Below, piece by piece: positions 35,173-43,309 of a DNA stretch of 45,365 nucleotides (the stretch's first letter is position 1; each line of letters starts with the position of its first letter). The notes under the pieces were generated by a model. It saw only the letters and a list, made by a program, of their open reading frames with translations, did no database searches and was not told the DNA's origin. The position numbers were made by a program, and so were the translations under genes. This stretch comes from Paenibacillus sp. GM2 (lineage in GTDB: Bacteria > Bacillota > Bacilli > Paenibacillales > Paenibacillaceae): the NCBI RefSeq assembly GCF_900069005.2, contig NZ_LN831277.1:608658-654022 (forward strand), written 5' to 3'.

Positions 35173-36195
35173 ATGAAACTGCTCGTGACCGGCGGGGCCG
35201 GATTTATCGGCAGCAACTTTGTTTTATATATGCTGAAGAAGTATCCGGATTATCAAATTGTGAATGTGGATACGCTGACTTATGCAGGTAATCTAGAGAA
35301 TCTAAAGTCGATAGAGAACGATCCCAACCATGTATTTGTAAAAGCAGATATTCGTGATGCAGCAAAAATGGATGAATTGATTGGTCAAGGCATTGATGTT
35401 GTTGTCAATTTTGCAGCAGAGTCTCATGTTGACCGCAGTATAATGGAGCCGGATATATTCGTAAAGACGAATGTTCTAGGTACTCAGGTATTGCTGGATG
35501 CAGCAAAAAAACATGGTATTAGCAAGTTCGTACAGGTCTCAACAGATGAAGTTTACGGTACTTTGGGAGAGACTGGATTATTTAGCGAGGCAACGCCGCT
35601 TGCACCTAATAGCCCTTATTCTGCCAGCAAAGCAGGTGGAGATTTGCTAGTTCGTGCTTATCACGAGACATTTGGTTTGCCTGTAAACATTACTCGCTGC
35701 TCCAATAATTACGGACCCTACCAATTCCCGGAGAAGTTGATTCCTCTGATCATCTCTAAGGCTTCGGAGGATGAGCCGCTTCCGATTTATGGGGACGGAA
35801 TGAATATTCGCGATTGGCTGTATGTTGAGGATCACTGTAGCGCGATTGACCTTGTTATTCATAAGGGACGAAATGGTGAAGTTTACAATATTGGCGGCAA
35901 TAATGAACGAACGAACGTGCATATTATTAAAACGATTTTGAAGCAGCTGGGTAAATCTGAATCGCTGATGACTTATGTGAAGGATCGCCCTGGTCATGAC
36001 CGCCGTTATGGCATTGATCCGACCAAGACGATGACGGAGCTTGGCTGGAAGCCGAGGCATTCCTTTGAGACTGGTATTCGTGAAACCATTAAATGGTATC
36101 TGGACAATAAGGAATGGTGGACGCGCATTCAATCCGGAGAATATCAGGAATATTATTCCAGACAGTACGGGGCAAGGCTAGGGGATCAGGCATGA
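35173..36195 (+). CDS. rmlB: dTDP-glucose 4,6-dehydratase
   Basis: A 340-residue SDR enzyme with TGGAGFIGSNF at the N-terminus, AAESHVDRSI, STDEVYGTLG, catalytic YSASK and the RmlB-type RCSNNYGPYQFPEKLIPL. It forms dTDP-4-keto-6-deoxyglucose. TAGGAGG precedes the ATG. Its stop overlaps the rmlD start (ATGA). Confidence 0.97.
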   Translation: MKLLVTGGAGFIGSNFVLYMLKKYPDYQIVNVDTLTYAGNLENLKSIENDPNHVFVKADIRDAAKMDELIGQGIDVVVNFAAESHVDRSIMEPDIFVKTNVLGTQVLLDAAKKHGISKFVQVSTDEVYGTLGETGLFSEATPLAPNSPYSASKAGGDLLVRAYHETFGLPVNITRCSNNYGPYQFPEKLIPLIISKASEDEPLPIYGDGMNIRDWLYVEDHCSAIDLVIHKGRNGEVYNIGGNNERTNVHIIKTILKQLGKSESLMTYVKDRPGHDRRYGIDPTKTMTELGWKPRHSFETGIRETIKWYLDNKEWWTRIQSGEYQEYYSRQYGARLGDQA

Positions 36196-37067
36196 AGATT
36201 CTTGTCACTGGAGCAGCAGGACAGTTAGGACGGGATGTAGTCGCGCTGTTTGAGCAACAATCTTTTGCAGTGTTGCCTTGCGATCGTAAATCTTTGGATA
36301 TTACAGATTCTGATGCCTGTTTGAAACGAGTTGAGGAGTTTAGACCCGATGTAATTATTCATTGTGCAGCTTACACGGCTGTAGATCAGGCGGAAACGGA
36401 TATTAATCTGGCTTATGAAGTGAATGCTGTAGGGACAAGAAATCTGGTCGTTGCTGCTGAGGAAGTCGGCGCAAAATTTGGTTACATTAGTACGGATTAT
36501 GTTTTTGATGGACAGTCTACCAAAGGCTATCATGAATATGACAACACAAACCCTCAAAGTATTTATGGAAAATCTAAACGTGCTGGAGAGGTGCTTGTCC
36601 AGAGTTTGTCTTCAGCCTACTTTATTGTAAGGACCTCATGGGTTTACGGACTTCATGGCAATAATTTCGTGAAAACAATGCTGCGGTTAGGACAGGATAA
36701 ACAGATACTTAATGTGGTAGATGATCAGAAGGGCTCACCAACCTATACGGTGGATTTGGCCAAATTTCTTCTTGAACTTGTGCAAACAGAAAAGTACGGG
36801 ATTTATCATGCATCTAACTCTGGAGAATGTACATGGTATGAATTTGCGAAAGCGATTTTTGCAGAAGCAGGTTCCATCTCAAATAAAGAGTATAATGTTC
36901 AGGTCATTCCCTGTACATCGGAGGAGTTCCCGCGTCCTGCGCCTCGCCCTGCTAATTCAGTGATGGAGCATCTTAGTATACGTACTAATGGATTACAGGA
37001 TATGAGGCATTGGCGAGAAGGACTTAAGGCGTTTTTACAGGAATACCTCGTTAATGGTTCAGATTGA
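36192..37067 (+). CDS. rmlD: dTDP-4-dehydrorhamnose reductase
   Basis: A 291-residue SDR enzyme with TGAAGQLGRDV, AAYTAVDQAE, STDYVFDG, catalytic YGKSK, and RTSWVYG. It makes dTDP-L-rhamnose. The start at 36192 overlaps the rmlB stop; the longer open frame upstream lies within rmlB. With it the window holds a full rmlA-C-B-D set, so the cell makes both D- and L-rhamnose donors from this locus. A promoter for the next gene lies 38 bases after the stop. Confidence 0.96.
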   Translation: MKILVTGAAGQLGRDVVALFEQQSFAVLPCDRKSLDITDSDACLKRVEEFRPDVIIHCAAYTAVDQAETDINLAYEVNAVGTRNLVVAAEEVGAKFGYISTDYVFDGQSTKGYHEYDNTNPQSIYGKSKRAGEVLVQSLSSAYFIVRTSWVYGLHGNNFVKTMLRLGQDKQILNVVDDQKGSPTYTVDLAKFLLELVQTEKYGIYHASNSGECTWYEFAKAIFAEAGSISNKEYNVQVIPCTSEEFPRPAPRPANSVMEHLSIRTNGLQDMRHWREGLKAFLQEYLVNGSD

Positions 37068-37104
37068 TATGTCTCATCTTTGCATAGTATGAATATATAG
37101 GCTT

Positions 37105-37113
37105 TGTTATAAT
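37105..37113 (+). promoter_or_regulatory. Extended -10 promoter before GT2 gene
   Basis: TGTTATAAT has a perfect TATAAT (37108-37113) with TGn. No close -35 is seen; TTGCAT at 37080 is 22 bases away, too far. The GT2 gene starts at 37192. Confidence 0.55.
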
Positions 37114-37191
37114 GTAACTAGTCGATTAAGAGCACTATTGTTAAAATGGTGTTCTTTTATTTTGGAATACTATCAGAAAGGGATTTTCCCA

Positions 37192-38148
37192 ATGCCAACT
37201 GTAAGTGTACAGATCGTTACATATAATAGCTCTGCTGATATAGTAGATTGTTTGAGTGCAGTTTTGGCACAAACTCATAAACTTGAACAAATTATTGTCA
37301 TTGATAATGCTTCTGCTGATGATACAGTGGAGCAAGTAAGGTCCATGATTATGAAGGAACAGGTGTCAATTAAGTTAGTTGAAAACACTGTGAATACGGG
37401 CTTTGCACCTGCACATAATCAAGCACTCTCTTTATCTAGTAGCGATTATGCCCTAGTATTGAATCCGGATGTCCGGCTCCAGCCCGACTATATCGAACAG
37501 ATTATCTCCTATATGGAGGAGGAACCTCAAATGGGGGGCGCTACGGGACTTCTACTACGTCAGCCCGCAACTGACACAGTGGATAGTACAGGTTTAGTAT
37601 TGAATAGCATCTGGCGCGCTTTTGATCGTGGAGCAGGGGATCAGGCGGAGAAATGGAAGCAGTCAGGTTCAGTATTTGGCCCTTCAGGAGCTGCTGCGAT
37701 TTATAGGCGCACGATGATTGAGGATATATCAGTTCAAGGCCAGTTTTTTGATGAGGATTTCTTTGCTTATAAAGAAGATGTAGATGTTGCCTGGAGAGCT
37801 CAATTATTAGGGTGGAAATCCTATTATTGTGCGGGGGCCGTAGGCTATCATAAACGCGGCTGGAAAAAGGGTGGTAGAAGCTCACAGCCACTATTTATTC
37901 GCAGAAAATCTTATATCAATCGATATAAAATGATCTACAAAAATCTCTCCGGGTTATCATGGCTAAAAAGCCTTCCTAAATTTCTGGTTTATGAAATAGC
38001 TGCTAATGGGTATTTCTTGTTGCGCGAGCCTAAAGTATTAGGGGCGTGGTGGGAATTGATTATAGAAATTCCGCGCTTAAAAGAGAAGAGAAATGAAGTT
38101 AAGGGGAAACAGAGAATTAAAAGAGAAACAATAGAGAAACAAAAGTAA
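37192..38148 (+). CDS. GT2 family glycosyltransferase, rhamnosyltransferase-like
   Basis: A 318-residue GT2 protein with VQIVTYNSSADIVDCL, NTGFAPAHNQAL, LNPDVRLQ in the metal-binding position, and DFFAYKEDVDVAWRAQLLGW with the conserved ED. This pattern is shared by many dTDP-L-rhamnose-using enzymes. ATG at 37192 has GAAAGGGA 8 bases upstream; upstream in-frame codons precede that site and are rejected. The C-terminal tail is very basic. It lies directly after rmlD, in line with use of dTDP-L-rhamnose for the glycan adaptor. Confidence 0.88.
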   Translation: MPTVSVQIVTYNSSADIVDCLSAVLAQTHKLEQIIVIDNASADDTVEQVRSMIMKEQVSIKLVENTVNTGFAPAHNQALSLSSSDYALVLNPDVRLQPDYIEQIISYMEEEPQMGGATGLLLRQPATDTVDSTGLVLNSIWRAFDRGAGDQAEKWKQSGSVFGPSGAAAIYRRTMIEDISVQGQFFDEDFFAYKEDVDVAWRAQLLGWKSYYCAGAVGYHKRGWKKGGRSSQPLFIRRKSYINRYKMIYKNLSGLSWLKSLPKFLVYEIAANGYFLLREPKVLGAWWELIIEIPRLKEKRNEVKGKQRIKRETIEKQK

Positions 38149-38213
38149 ACTTTCCCAAAGATCTTTCAAATACCTTAAGAATCCCCCCCTTTCAGGTTCT
38201 CTCCCCCACATTA

Positions 38214-38222
38214 TGCTATAAT
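38214..38222 (+). promoter_or_regulatory. Extended -10 promoter before second GT2 gene
   Basis: TGCTATAAT is a perfect TATAAT (38217-38222) with TGn, 48 bases before the ATG at 38271. The 122-base gap has no clear terminator. Confidence 0.55.
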
Positions 38223-38270
38223 GTTGACGAGTGTCGATAGATTACTATATTTGTCAGGGGCGCGTAGTAC

Positions 38271-39209
38271 ATGGATTTGAGTGTGTTGATCGTGAATTAT
38301 AATACCTGCCGATTGACGTTGGATTGCCTACGGTCGGTGTATGATTCCGAGACGGGTTACTCGTATGAGGTGATTGTGGTAGATAATGCCTCGGTGGATG
38401 ACTCAGTAGAGAAGATTAGGGAGCAATACCCGCAGGTGCGGATGATTGCGAATGAAGAGAATACAGGCTTTGCCAAGGCTAACAATCAAGCGATGGAAGC
38501 TGCGGTTGGCCGTTACATATTGCTGTTGAATTCAGATACCATTGTGCAGCCGAATACGTTACAGACGATGATAACCTTTATGGATGAAAATTCAAAGGTT
38601 GGGGCCTCGGGCTGCAAAGTGATCCTTCCGGACGGTTCTTTAGACAAGGCATGCCGACGGGGATTTCCGACGCCATCCGCTTCTTTTTACTATGCCTTTG
38701 GTTTCGCAAAGCTGTTCCCGGATCGACCGCGGTTTAATCAGTATCAACTCGGTTATCTCAATCCGAATGAGAGCTATGCCATCGATTGTCTGGTGGGAGC
38801 CTTTATGCTGGTACGGCGGGAGACGCTGCAGCAGGTGGGAGGTCTGGACGAGACATTTTTCATGTATGGAGAAGATGTGGACTGGTGCTACCGAATCAAG
38901 CAAGCAGGTTGGGACATTTGGTACCATCCAGTCACATACATTGTTCACTATAAGGGAGCGAGCAGCCGGCGCAAGCCGTTCAAGATTATATATGAATTCC
39001 ACCATTCGATGTGGATCTTTCATCGCAAACATTATGTACAGCAATACTCCTGGCTTACAAACACGGCTGTCTTTTGCGGAATTGCTGTCAAATTCACGAT
39101 ATCATTAGCGAAAAATAAATTGATACCCCGCGGGCGGGGCAAGGATTCAAATCGGGGGATGGGAAGCCAGTCGTCCGCTAACGATCCCAAATTGGAGGTG
39201 AGGTCATGA
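38271..39209 (+). CDS. GT2 family glycosyltransferase, rhamnosyltransferase-like (second)
   Basis: A 312-residue GT2 enzyme with LIVNYNTCRLTLDCLRS, ENTGFAKANNQAM, LLNSDTIVQP as the metal-binding region, and ETFFMYGEDVDWCYRIKQAGW as the acceptor-side ED motif. It resembles WsaD-like adaptor rhamnosyltransferases. The stop overlaps the start of the phosphotransferase gene in ATGA, so it probably acts on the first lipid-linked sugar. Composition is higher in G+C than in the AT-rich block. Confidence 0.9.
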   Translation: MDLSVLIVNYNTCRLTLDCLRSVYDSETGYSYEVIVVDNASVDDSVEKIREQYPQVRMIANEENTGFAKANNQAMEAAVGRYILLLNSDTIVQPNTLQTMITFMDENSKVGASGCKVILPDGSLDKACRRGFPTPSASFYYAFGFAKLFPDRPRFNQYQLGYLNPNESYAIDCLVGAFMLVRRETLQQVGGLDETFFMYGEDVDWCYRIKQAGWDIWYHPVTYIVHYKGASSRRKPFKIIYEFHHSMWIFHRKHYVQQYSWLTNTAVFCGIAVKFTISLAKNKLIPRGRGKDSNRGMGSQSSANDPKLEVRS

Positions 39210-40612
39210 TCCGCAAGAACCAGCGCTTTTTAGCACAGCTATATAGCTTAGTCGATTTCTTATGCATCCAGGTATCCTTTTTACTTGCCTGGTGGCTGAA
39301 GTTTAAGAGCGGATGGATGGATTTTGAAGGAGCCCTTCCGGTTGAAATCTACGCCTTCTGGAGTCTCGTCTATGGTGCGATTGCGATCATGACTGGCGTT
39401 CTGGTCTCGCTCTATACCCCTAAACGTAAAAAGCGTTTCTCCGATGAAGTTCTTAAGCTGATTCAGGTCCATATGACAAGCCTGTTCGTCCTGCTCAGTA
39501 TTATGTTCTTTGTGAAGCAGGTCGATATCTCGCGGGATTACCTGGCCCTCTATATAAGCTTTAACTTGCTGCTAATTATGCTTTACCGCTATTTCCTCAA
39601 GCAATCCCTTAAGCATTTTCGCAAAAAGGGTTTCAATAAGCAGTTCGTACTCATTATCGGAGCAGGCTCGCTGGGCTGTAAATTTTACGAGAATCTAAGG
39701 CAGTATCCGGAGCTAGGGTATGAAGTGATCGGATTTCTGGATGACCATCGTACCTTTACACCGGAGGAGCTTAAACGTTACAAACCAGTCCTGGGTGCGG
39801 TGGACGAACTGGAGAAAATCCTGCGGAAGAAATTAATAGATGAAGTTGTCCTGGCCTTACCGCTATATGCGCATCCCAAATATGCCAAGATTATATCCAT
39901 TTGTGAAAAAGCCGGAGTCAGAACATTGATCATTCCTGACTACTTTGACTTCTTGCCAGCACGGCCATACTTCGATAACTTTGCCGGCATGCCGATGATT
40001 AACGTGCGCGATATTCCGCTTGATCTGACCGGAAATCGTCTAGTGAAGCGGATGTTCGATATCGTATTTTCCTTATTCGCTATCATCATTACATCGCCTA
40101 TCATGCTGCTGGTTGCCATAGGTATCAAATTAACCTCCAAGGGACCGATTATTTTCAAGCAGGAGCGAGTGGGGCTGAACCGTCGTAAGTTCTCTATGTA
40201 CAAATTCCGTTCCATGCGGGTTTTGCCGGAGGGGATGACAGATACGGGCTGGACGACGGAAAATGACCCTAGACGAACGAAGTTCGGAGCCTTACTGCGT
40301 AAGACGAGTCTGGATGAGCTCCCACAGTTTTTTAATGTGCTAGCTGGCCAAATGAGTGTCGTTGGACCAAGGCCGGAGCGGCCTTACTATGTGGAGCAGT
40401 TCCGTGAAGAGATCCCGAAATACATGGTGAAGCACCATGTTCGTCCCGGCATTACCGGGTATGCTCAAGCTAACGGTCTGCGAGGCGATACGTCGATCGA
40501 GGATCGGATTGAGCATGATATTTTCTATATAGAAAACTGGTCGATCTTGCTGGATATAAAAATTATATTTAAGACCGTTCTACAAGGATTTGTAAACAAA
40601 AACGCTTATTAA
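39206..40612 (+). CDS. Undecaprenyl-phosphate hexose-1-phosphate transferase (WbaP/WsaP type)
   Basis: A 468-residue polyprenol-phosphate sugar transferase of full WbaP architecture. There are about four N-terminal membrane helices, a Rossmann-like central part (IIGAGSLGCKFYENL), a fifth membrane helix near residue 285, then the catalytic domain with KQERVGLNRRKFSMYKFRSM and SVVGPRPERPYY. It starts glycan synthesis by putting hexose-1-phosphate, probably galactose as in WsaP/WsfP (or glucose), on undecaprenyl phosphate. The start has GGAGGTGAGG upstream. UDP-glucose from galU would be a source for the donor. Confidence 0.92.
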   Translation: MIRKNQRFLAQLYSLVDFLCIQVSFLLAWWLKFKSGWMDFEGALPVEIYAFWSLVYGAIAIMTGVLVSLYTPKRKKRFSDEVLKLIQVHMTSLFVLLSIMFFVKQVDISRDYLALYISFNLLLIMLYRYFLKQSLKHFRKKGFNKQFVLIIGAGSLGCKFYENLRQYPELGYEVIGFLDDHRTFTPEELKRYKPVLGAVDELEKILRKKLIDEVVLALPLYAHPKYAKIISICEKAGVRTLIIPDYFDFLPARPYFDNFAGMPMINVRDIPLDLTGNRLVKRMFDIVFSLFAIIITSPIMLLVAIGIKLTSKGPIIFKQERVGLNRRKFSMYKFRSMRVLPEGMTDTGWTTENDPRRTKFGALLRKTSLDELPQFFNVLAGQMSVVGPRPERPYYVEQFREEIPKYMVKHHVRPGITGYAQANGLRGDTSIEDRIEHDIFYIENWSILLDIKIIFKTVLQGFVNKNAY

Positions 40613-40622
40613 ATGGATGAAA

Positions 40623-40651
40623 TTGTATTTTTACCCTGATTAAGTTAAAAT
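40623..40651 (+). promoter_or_regulatory. Promoter of the phosphodiesterase-like gene
   Basis: TTGTAT (40623-40628), 17 bases, then TAAAAT (40646-40651): a good sigma-A type promoter, 53 bases before the ATG at 40705. Confidence 0.6.
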
Positions 40652-40704
40652 AGAGAAATAAACCCAAACAGAAATGCAGAACAAGATTAGGATGGAAAAT
40701 ATTA

Positions 40705-41598
40705 ATGAAAAGAAAATGGCTATATTTCATATTATTAATTGTTATACTTCTCGCAATATTTCTGGGCTTAGTCTTCTTCTTTAACAAGTCCAACGACTCA
40801 TCGCAGTACAATGATGGTTTCAGAGCTCACCGTATGATTGCTCATGCCATGGGCGGGATCAGCGGAAAGGCATATACGAACAGCTATGAATCTTTTATCG
40901 CCAATTACGAGAAAGGGCTGCGCGTATTTGAGGCCGATTTCCTGCTTAGCGCAGATAATGATCTGATCGCCCGTCATGAATGGGGAGAGAGCTTCACCAA
41001 ATTGATGGGGCAAGAAGATGGGCTAAAGCCGGAGCGTTACGGGGCCATATTTACCACGAAGGAGTTTAAGGACGCGAAGATCATGGGCCGATATGAGCCG
41101 CTGACTTGGGACGATGTCCTCGATCTGATGGTTGACTATCCCGATATGTACCTGGTAACGGATACGAAGCAAATTAAGCCGGAAGAGATCGAGCAAATTT
41201 TCTCCAAAATCGTAGATGGCGCCAAGCAGCGCGACCCGGAGATTCTAGCAAGAATTGTACCGCAGATCTATAATCATCCCATGTGGGATCAGATCGAAGC
41301 GATTTATCCGTTTGAATCCGTCATTTTTACCTTGTATCAGACCCATGAGTCCGATGATGAAGTACTGCAGTTTGCCCGAGAAAAGGGACTGGCAGCAATT
41401 ACGATGTCGGAGGCTCGGGCAAACAAGAGCCTGGTCTCGGAGTTGAACAAGCTCGGAATACCTTCTTACGTCCATACTATTAATGATGTGGAGAAAATGC
41501 AGAAATTTAGGAATATGGGTGTGTATGGCTTCTACACGGATTCTTTGACTGAGGAAGATGGCAATCGTTCATGGTGGCGTAATTACTTAGGATTATAA
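40705..41598 (+). CDS. Membrane-anchored PI-PLC/glycerophosphodiesterase-like protein
   Basis: A 297-residue protein with a basic N-terminus and a membrane segment at about 6-27 (uncleaved anchor or signal), so the domain faces outward. The TIM-barrel phosphodiesterase pattern is seen in IAHAMGG (His47, in place of the usual HRG), FEADFLLSADNDLIARHEW (Glu76, Asp78, His91) and later LVTDTK. Such enzymes cleave phosphodiesters like glycerophosphodiesters or teichoic-acid-type linkages. A role in trimming or releasing surface polymers is possible given the locus, but it has its own promoter and terminator and may be independent. Confidence 0.82.
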   Translation: MKRKWLYFILLIVILLAIFLGLVFFFNKSNDSSQYNDGFRAHRMIAHAMGGISGKAYTNSYESFIANYEKGLRVFEADFLLSADNDLIARHEWGESFTKLMGQEDGLKPERYGAIFTTKEFKDAKIMGRYEPLTWDDVLDLMVDYPDMYLVTDTKQIKPEEIEQIFSKIVDGAKQRDPEILARIVPQIYNHPMWDQIEAIYPFESVIFTLYQTHESDDEVLQFAREKGLAAITMSEARANKSLVSELNKLGIPSYVHTINDVEKMQKFRNMGVYGFYTDSLTEEDGNRSWWRNYLGL

Positions 41599-41603
41599 GA
41601 CAA

Positions 41604-41639
41604 GATGCCTTTCCAGATAGGAGGAAGGGCATCTTTTTG
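41604..41639 (+). terminator. Terminator after the phosphodiesterase-like gene
   Basis: GATGCCTTTCC (41604-41614) pairs with GGAAGGGCATC (41623-41633) over 11 bp with one G-U pair, followed by TTTTTG. Confidence 0.88.
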
Positions 41640-41640
41640 T

Positions 41641-41689
41641 GTTCGCCTTTTATGCGAACGTTGACAGCATTTCTATGGTAAACTAGACT
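41641..41689 (+). promoter_or_regulatory. Strong promoter with upstream palindrome
   Basis: TTGACA (41661-41666), 17 bases, TAGACT (41684-41689) is a near-consensus sigma-A promoter. Directly upstream, GTTCGC-N7-GCGAAC (41641-41659) is a perfect 6-bp inverted repeat that ends two bases before the -35 box, a place where an activator might bind. No normal gene starts soon after it; a structured region follows. Confidence 0.65.
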
Positions 41690-41850
41690 AAGAAGTGCGA
41701 GAGGAACGGGGTACATTGCACCCGCATTCTTCCAAGGAAAAGACCGGGTTTCAACCCTGAATTTTAGACTGGGTTCATTAGCAGGAAGACGGTAAGAGGT
41801 TGAGCACACACTATACGACAGGCGGGGCGAAGGCAGGCCCTTTTTTTCAT
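41690..41850 (+). ncRNA. Possible structured RNA or leader of unknown type
   Basis: Just downstream of the promoter the sequence can fold. AAGAA(G)TGCG (41690-41699) pairs with CGCATTCTT (41723-41731), enclosing GGGT/ACCC (41709-41723), and GGGT/ACCC forms again at 41746-41757. It ends in GGGC/GCCC (41825-41840) followed by seven T residues (41841-41847), a weak terminator. GCAGG (41833-41837) could instead pair with CCTGC (41861-41865), an alternative form. I compared it by eye with T-box, SAM, TPP, lysine, glycine, M-box and 6S patterns and recognised none. It may be a riboswitch, an attenuator for pcrB-pcrA, or a free small RNA. Confidence 0.35.
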
Positions 41851-42303
41851 GGAATGAGGACCTGCTAGTGGGAGTTGAAAGCCTTGTTTTCGGCTTCAAA
41901 GCTTATACTTCCAATTCGTGTTTCTTTGAAACGCTTCAGTTGGATGAAGCTAGGGTCTGAGGAGCGAAGCTACACCTTTTTTGAGAAAACGGGCTTGGGA
42001 ACATATACTTGCAGTTGGTACGTGATCACCCGAAATGTTTCCGCAGGAAACTGGACTTCCTCAATCATTCGCTTAGGCCGGGTGAATTAAGATTCGCTGC
42101 CGAATGGTTTCATTAATATATCCTGGTATCAGATATAGAACTTATAAGTTATCAGTGCCTGTTGATGAACATTCTATATCGCAAGAAAACTATATTTAAA
42201 CGGCGGTTGCTCATCCTTGCAGTGGCTCCGATCAGGTTGTCTTATCAAAAGAGTACTCTTGGAATGACCTCTATTAGTCAAATAAGTAAAACTGGAGGAA
42301 TCG
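41851..42303 (+). other. Intergenic stretch before pcrB, no gene recognised
   Basis: About 450 bases. Short open frames exist (for example 41875-42090) but they lack ribosome binding sites and resemble no family. GTTTCC-GCA-GGAAAC near 42036-42050 is a small perfect hairpin, and TTGAAAGCC/GGCTTCAA near 41877 is another. Nothing here clearly serves as the pcrB promoter. Confidence 0.5.
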
Positions 42304-43005
42304 GTGTTGAAGCAAATCGTACAAGCATGGCGACATGTGTTCAAATTGGACCCGGATCGACCTATTGATGATCAGACGCTGGAAGCGGTTTGCAGTTCCG
42401 GGACGGATGCTATCATGGTGGGTGGCTCCAGTGGTGTGACTTATGATAATACCGACTGTTTGCTGACCCGGATCCGCAAATTCCAAATTCCATGTGTGCT
42501 TGAGGTATCTTCGCTGGAGGCGATTGTGCCGGGCTTCGATCTTTTCCTGATTCCGATGGTGCTTAATAGCTGTGATCCGCAGTGGCTGATCGGCAACCAG
42601 GCGAAAGCCGCGGAGATGTATGGCGAAATGATCCCCTGGAACCTGCTTGTTCCGGAAGGATATATCGTTCTGAATCCCGATTCGACGGTAGCCAAGCGTA
42701 CAGAAGCCAACACCTTGCTGACCGAATCTGAATCGGCGGCATATGCACAAATTGCCGATAGGATGCTGCAGCTTCCGATTGTTTATGTGGAGTACAGTGG
42801 AACCTTTGGTAATATGGAGCTGGTCTCAGCAGTGGGGCGCAGGCTGGAGCATGCCCGTCTTTTCTATGGCGGCGGAATTGTGGATGGAGAGACAGCTCGT
42901 CTGGCTGCGTCCGCCTGTGACACAGTTGTAGTGGGTAACATTGTCTACAGCGATTTGGATAAGGCATTGAAGACCGTGGACGCCATTAAGAATAGAGGTA
43001 TCTGA
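42304..43005 (+). CDS. pcrB: Heptaprenylglyceryl phosphate synthase
   Basis: A 233-residue TIM-barrel prenyltransferase, close to Bacillus PcrB (about 228). It joins heptaprenyl diphosphate to glycerol-1-phosphate, giving an archaeal-type ether lipid precursor. Recognisable parts are WRHVFKLDPDRPIDDQTLEAV, DAIMVGGSSGVTYDNT, YIVLNPDSTVAKRTEA, YVEYSGTFGN and FYGGGIVDGETA. The start is GTG at 42304, with GGAGG 6 bases upstream. The pair pcrB-pcrA is typical of Bacillales, which supports the organism call. Confidence 0.94.
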   Translation: MLKQIVQAWRHVFKLDPDRPIDDQTLEAVCSSGTDAIMVGGSSGVTYDNTDCLLTRIRKFQIPCVLEVSSLEAIVPGFDLFLIPMVLNSCDPQWLIGNQAKAAEMYGEMIPWNLLVPEGYIVLNPDSTVAKRTEANTLLTESESAAYAQIADRMLQLPIVYVEYSGTFGNMELVSAVGRRLEHARLFYGGGIVDGETARLAASACDTVVVGNIVYSDLDKALKTVDAIKNRGI

Positions 43006-43015
43006 CTGTGCAGCC

Positions 43016-43198
43016 TAATTGTAAAAAGTACAACTAAAGTTGCTCGGAGTGGCTCGGGTTTCTTTTTAATTGCAAATTATACATTTAAAACCCTGTTTTT
43101 CACAGCTTCCAGGGCAGCGAAGAGCTTTAATTGTACAAAATACACTTGCAAGAGGGGCATTCGCTAACCTCCACAGAATAAGTGTATGATTTACACCT
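43016..43198 (+). repeat. Four copies of a 20-bp operator-like repeat upstream of pcrA
   Basis: Copies start at 43016, 43067, 43128 and 43179 and align without gaps to the consensus TAATTGTAnAAAnTACAnTT. The spacings are 51, 61 and 51 bases. Each core is an inverted repeat of the form (T/G)TGTA-N5-TACA(A/C); it is perfect in copies one (TTGTA...TACAA) and four (GTGTA...TACAC). They fill most of the 304-base gap between pcrB and pcrA. They may bind a regulator that loops DNA, or be a dispersed intergenic repeat. No -10/-35 pair stands out between them. Confidence 0.65.
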
Positions 43199-43309
43199 AT
43201 ATGATCGTTAGCCTCCAACGAACCCGCTGCCTTCATCCGTACATCATGAGTTCAACGAGATTGAGCTTAAATTTAGGTTAAAGCTATTAGAAAGGAGCAT
43301 GATTGATCT

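Noticed and set aside
41641..41659. GTTCGC-N7-GCGAAC as a LexA (SOS) box
   Set aside because: Bacillus LexA sites have GAAC-N4-GTTC, the opposite arm order and a shorter spacer.
41507..41899. Minus-strand frame of 130 codons across the terminator and structured leader
   Set aside because: Product is low-complexity Ser/Pro/Arg-rich, has no ribosome binding site and spans a terminator of the opposite strand.
41875..42090. Plus-strand frame of 71 codons (TTG start) before pcrB
   Set aside because: No proper ribosome binding site and no recognisable family; kept only as unassigned intergenic DNA.
42274..42750. Minus-strand frame of 158 codons opposite pcrB
   Set aside because: Antisense shadow of a well-recognised gene.
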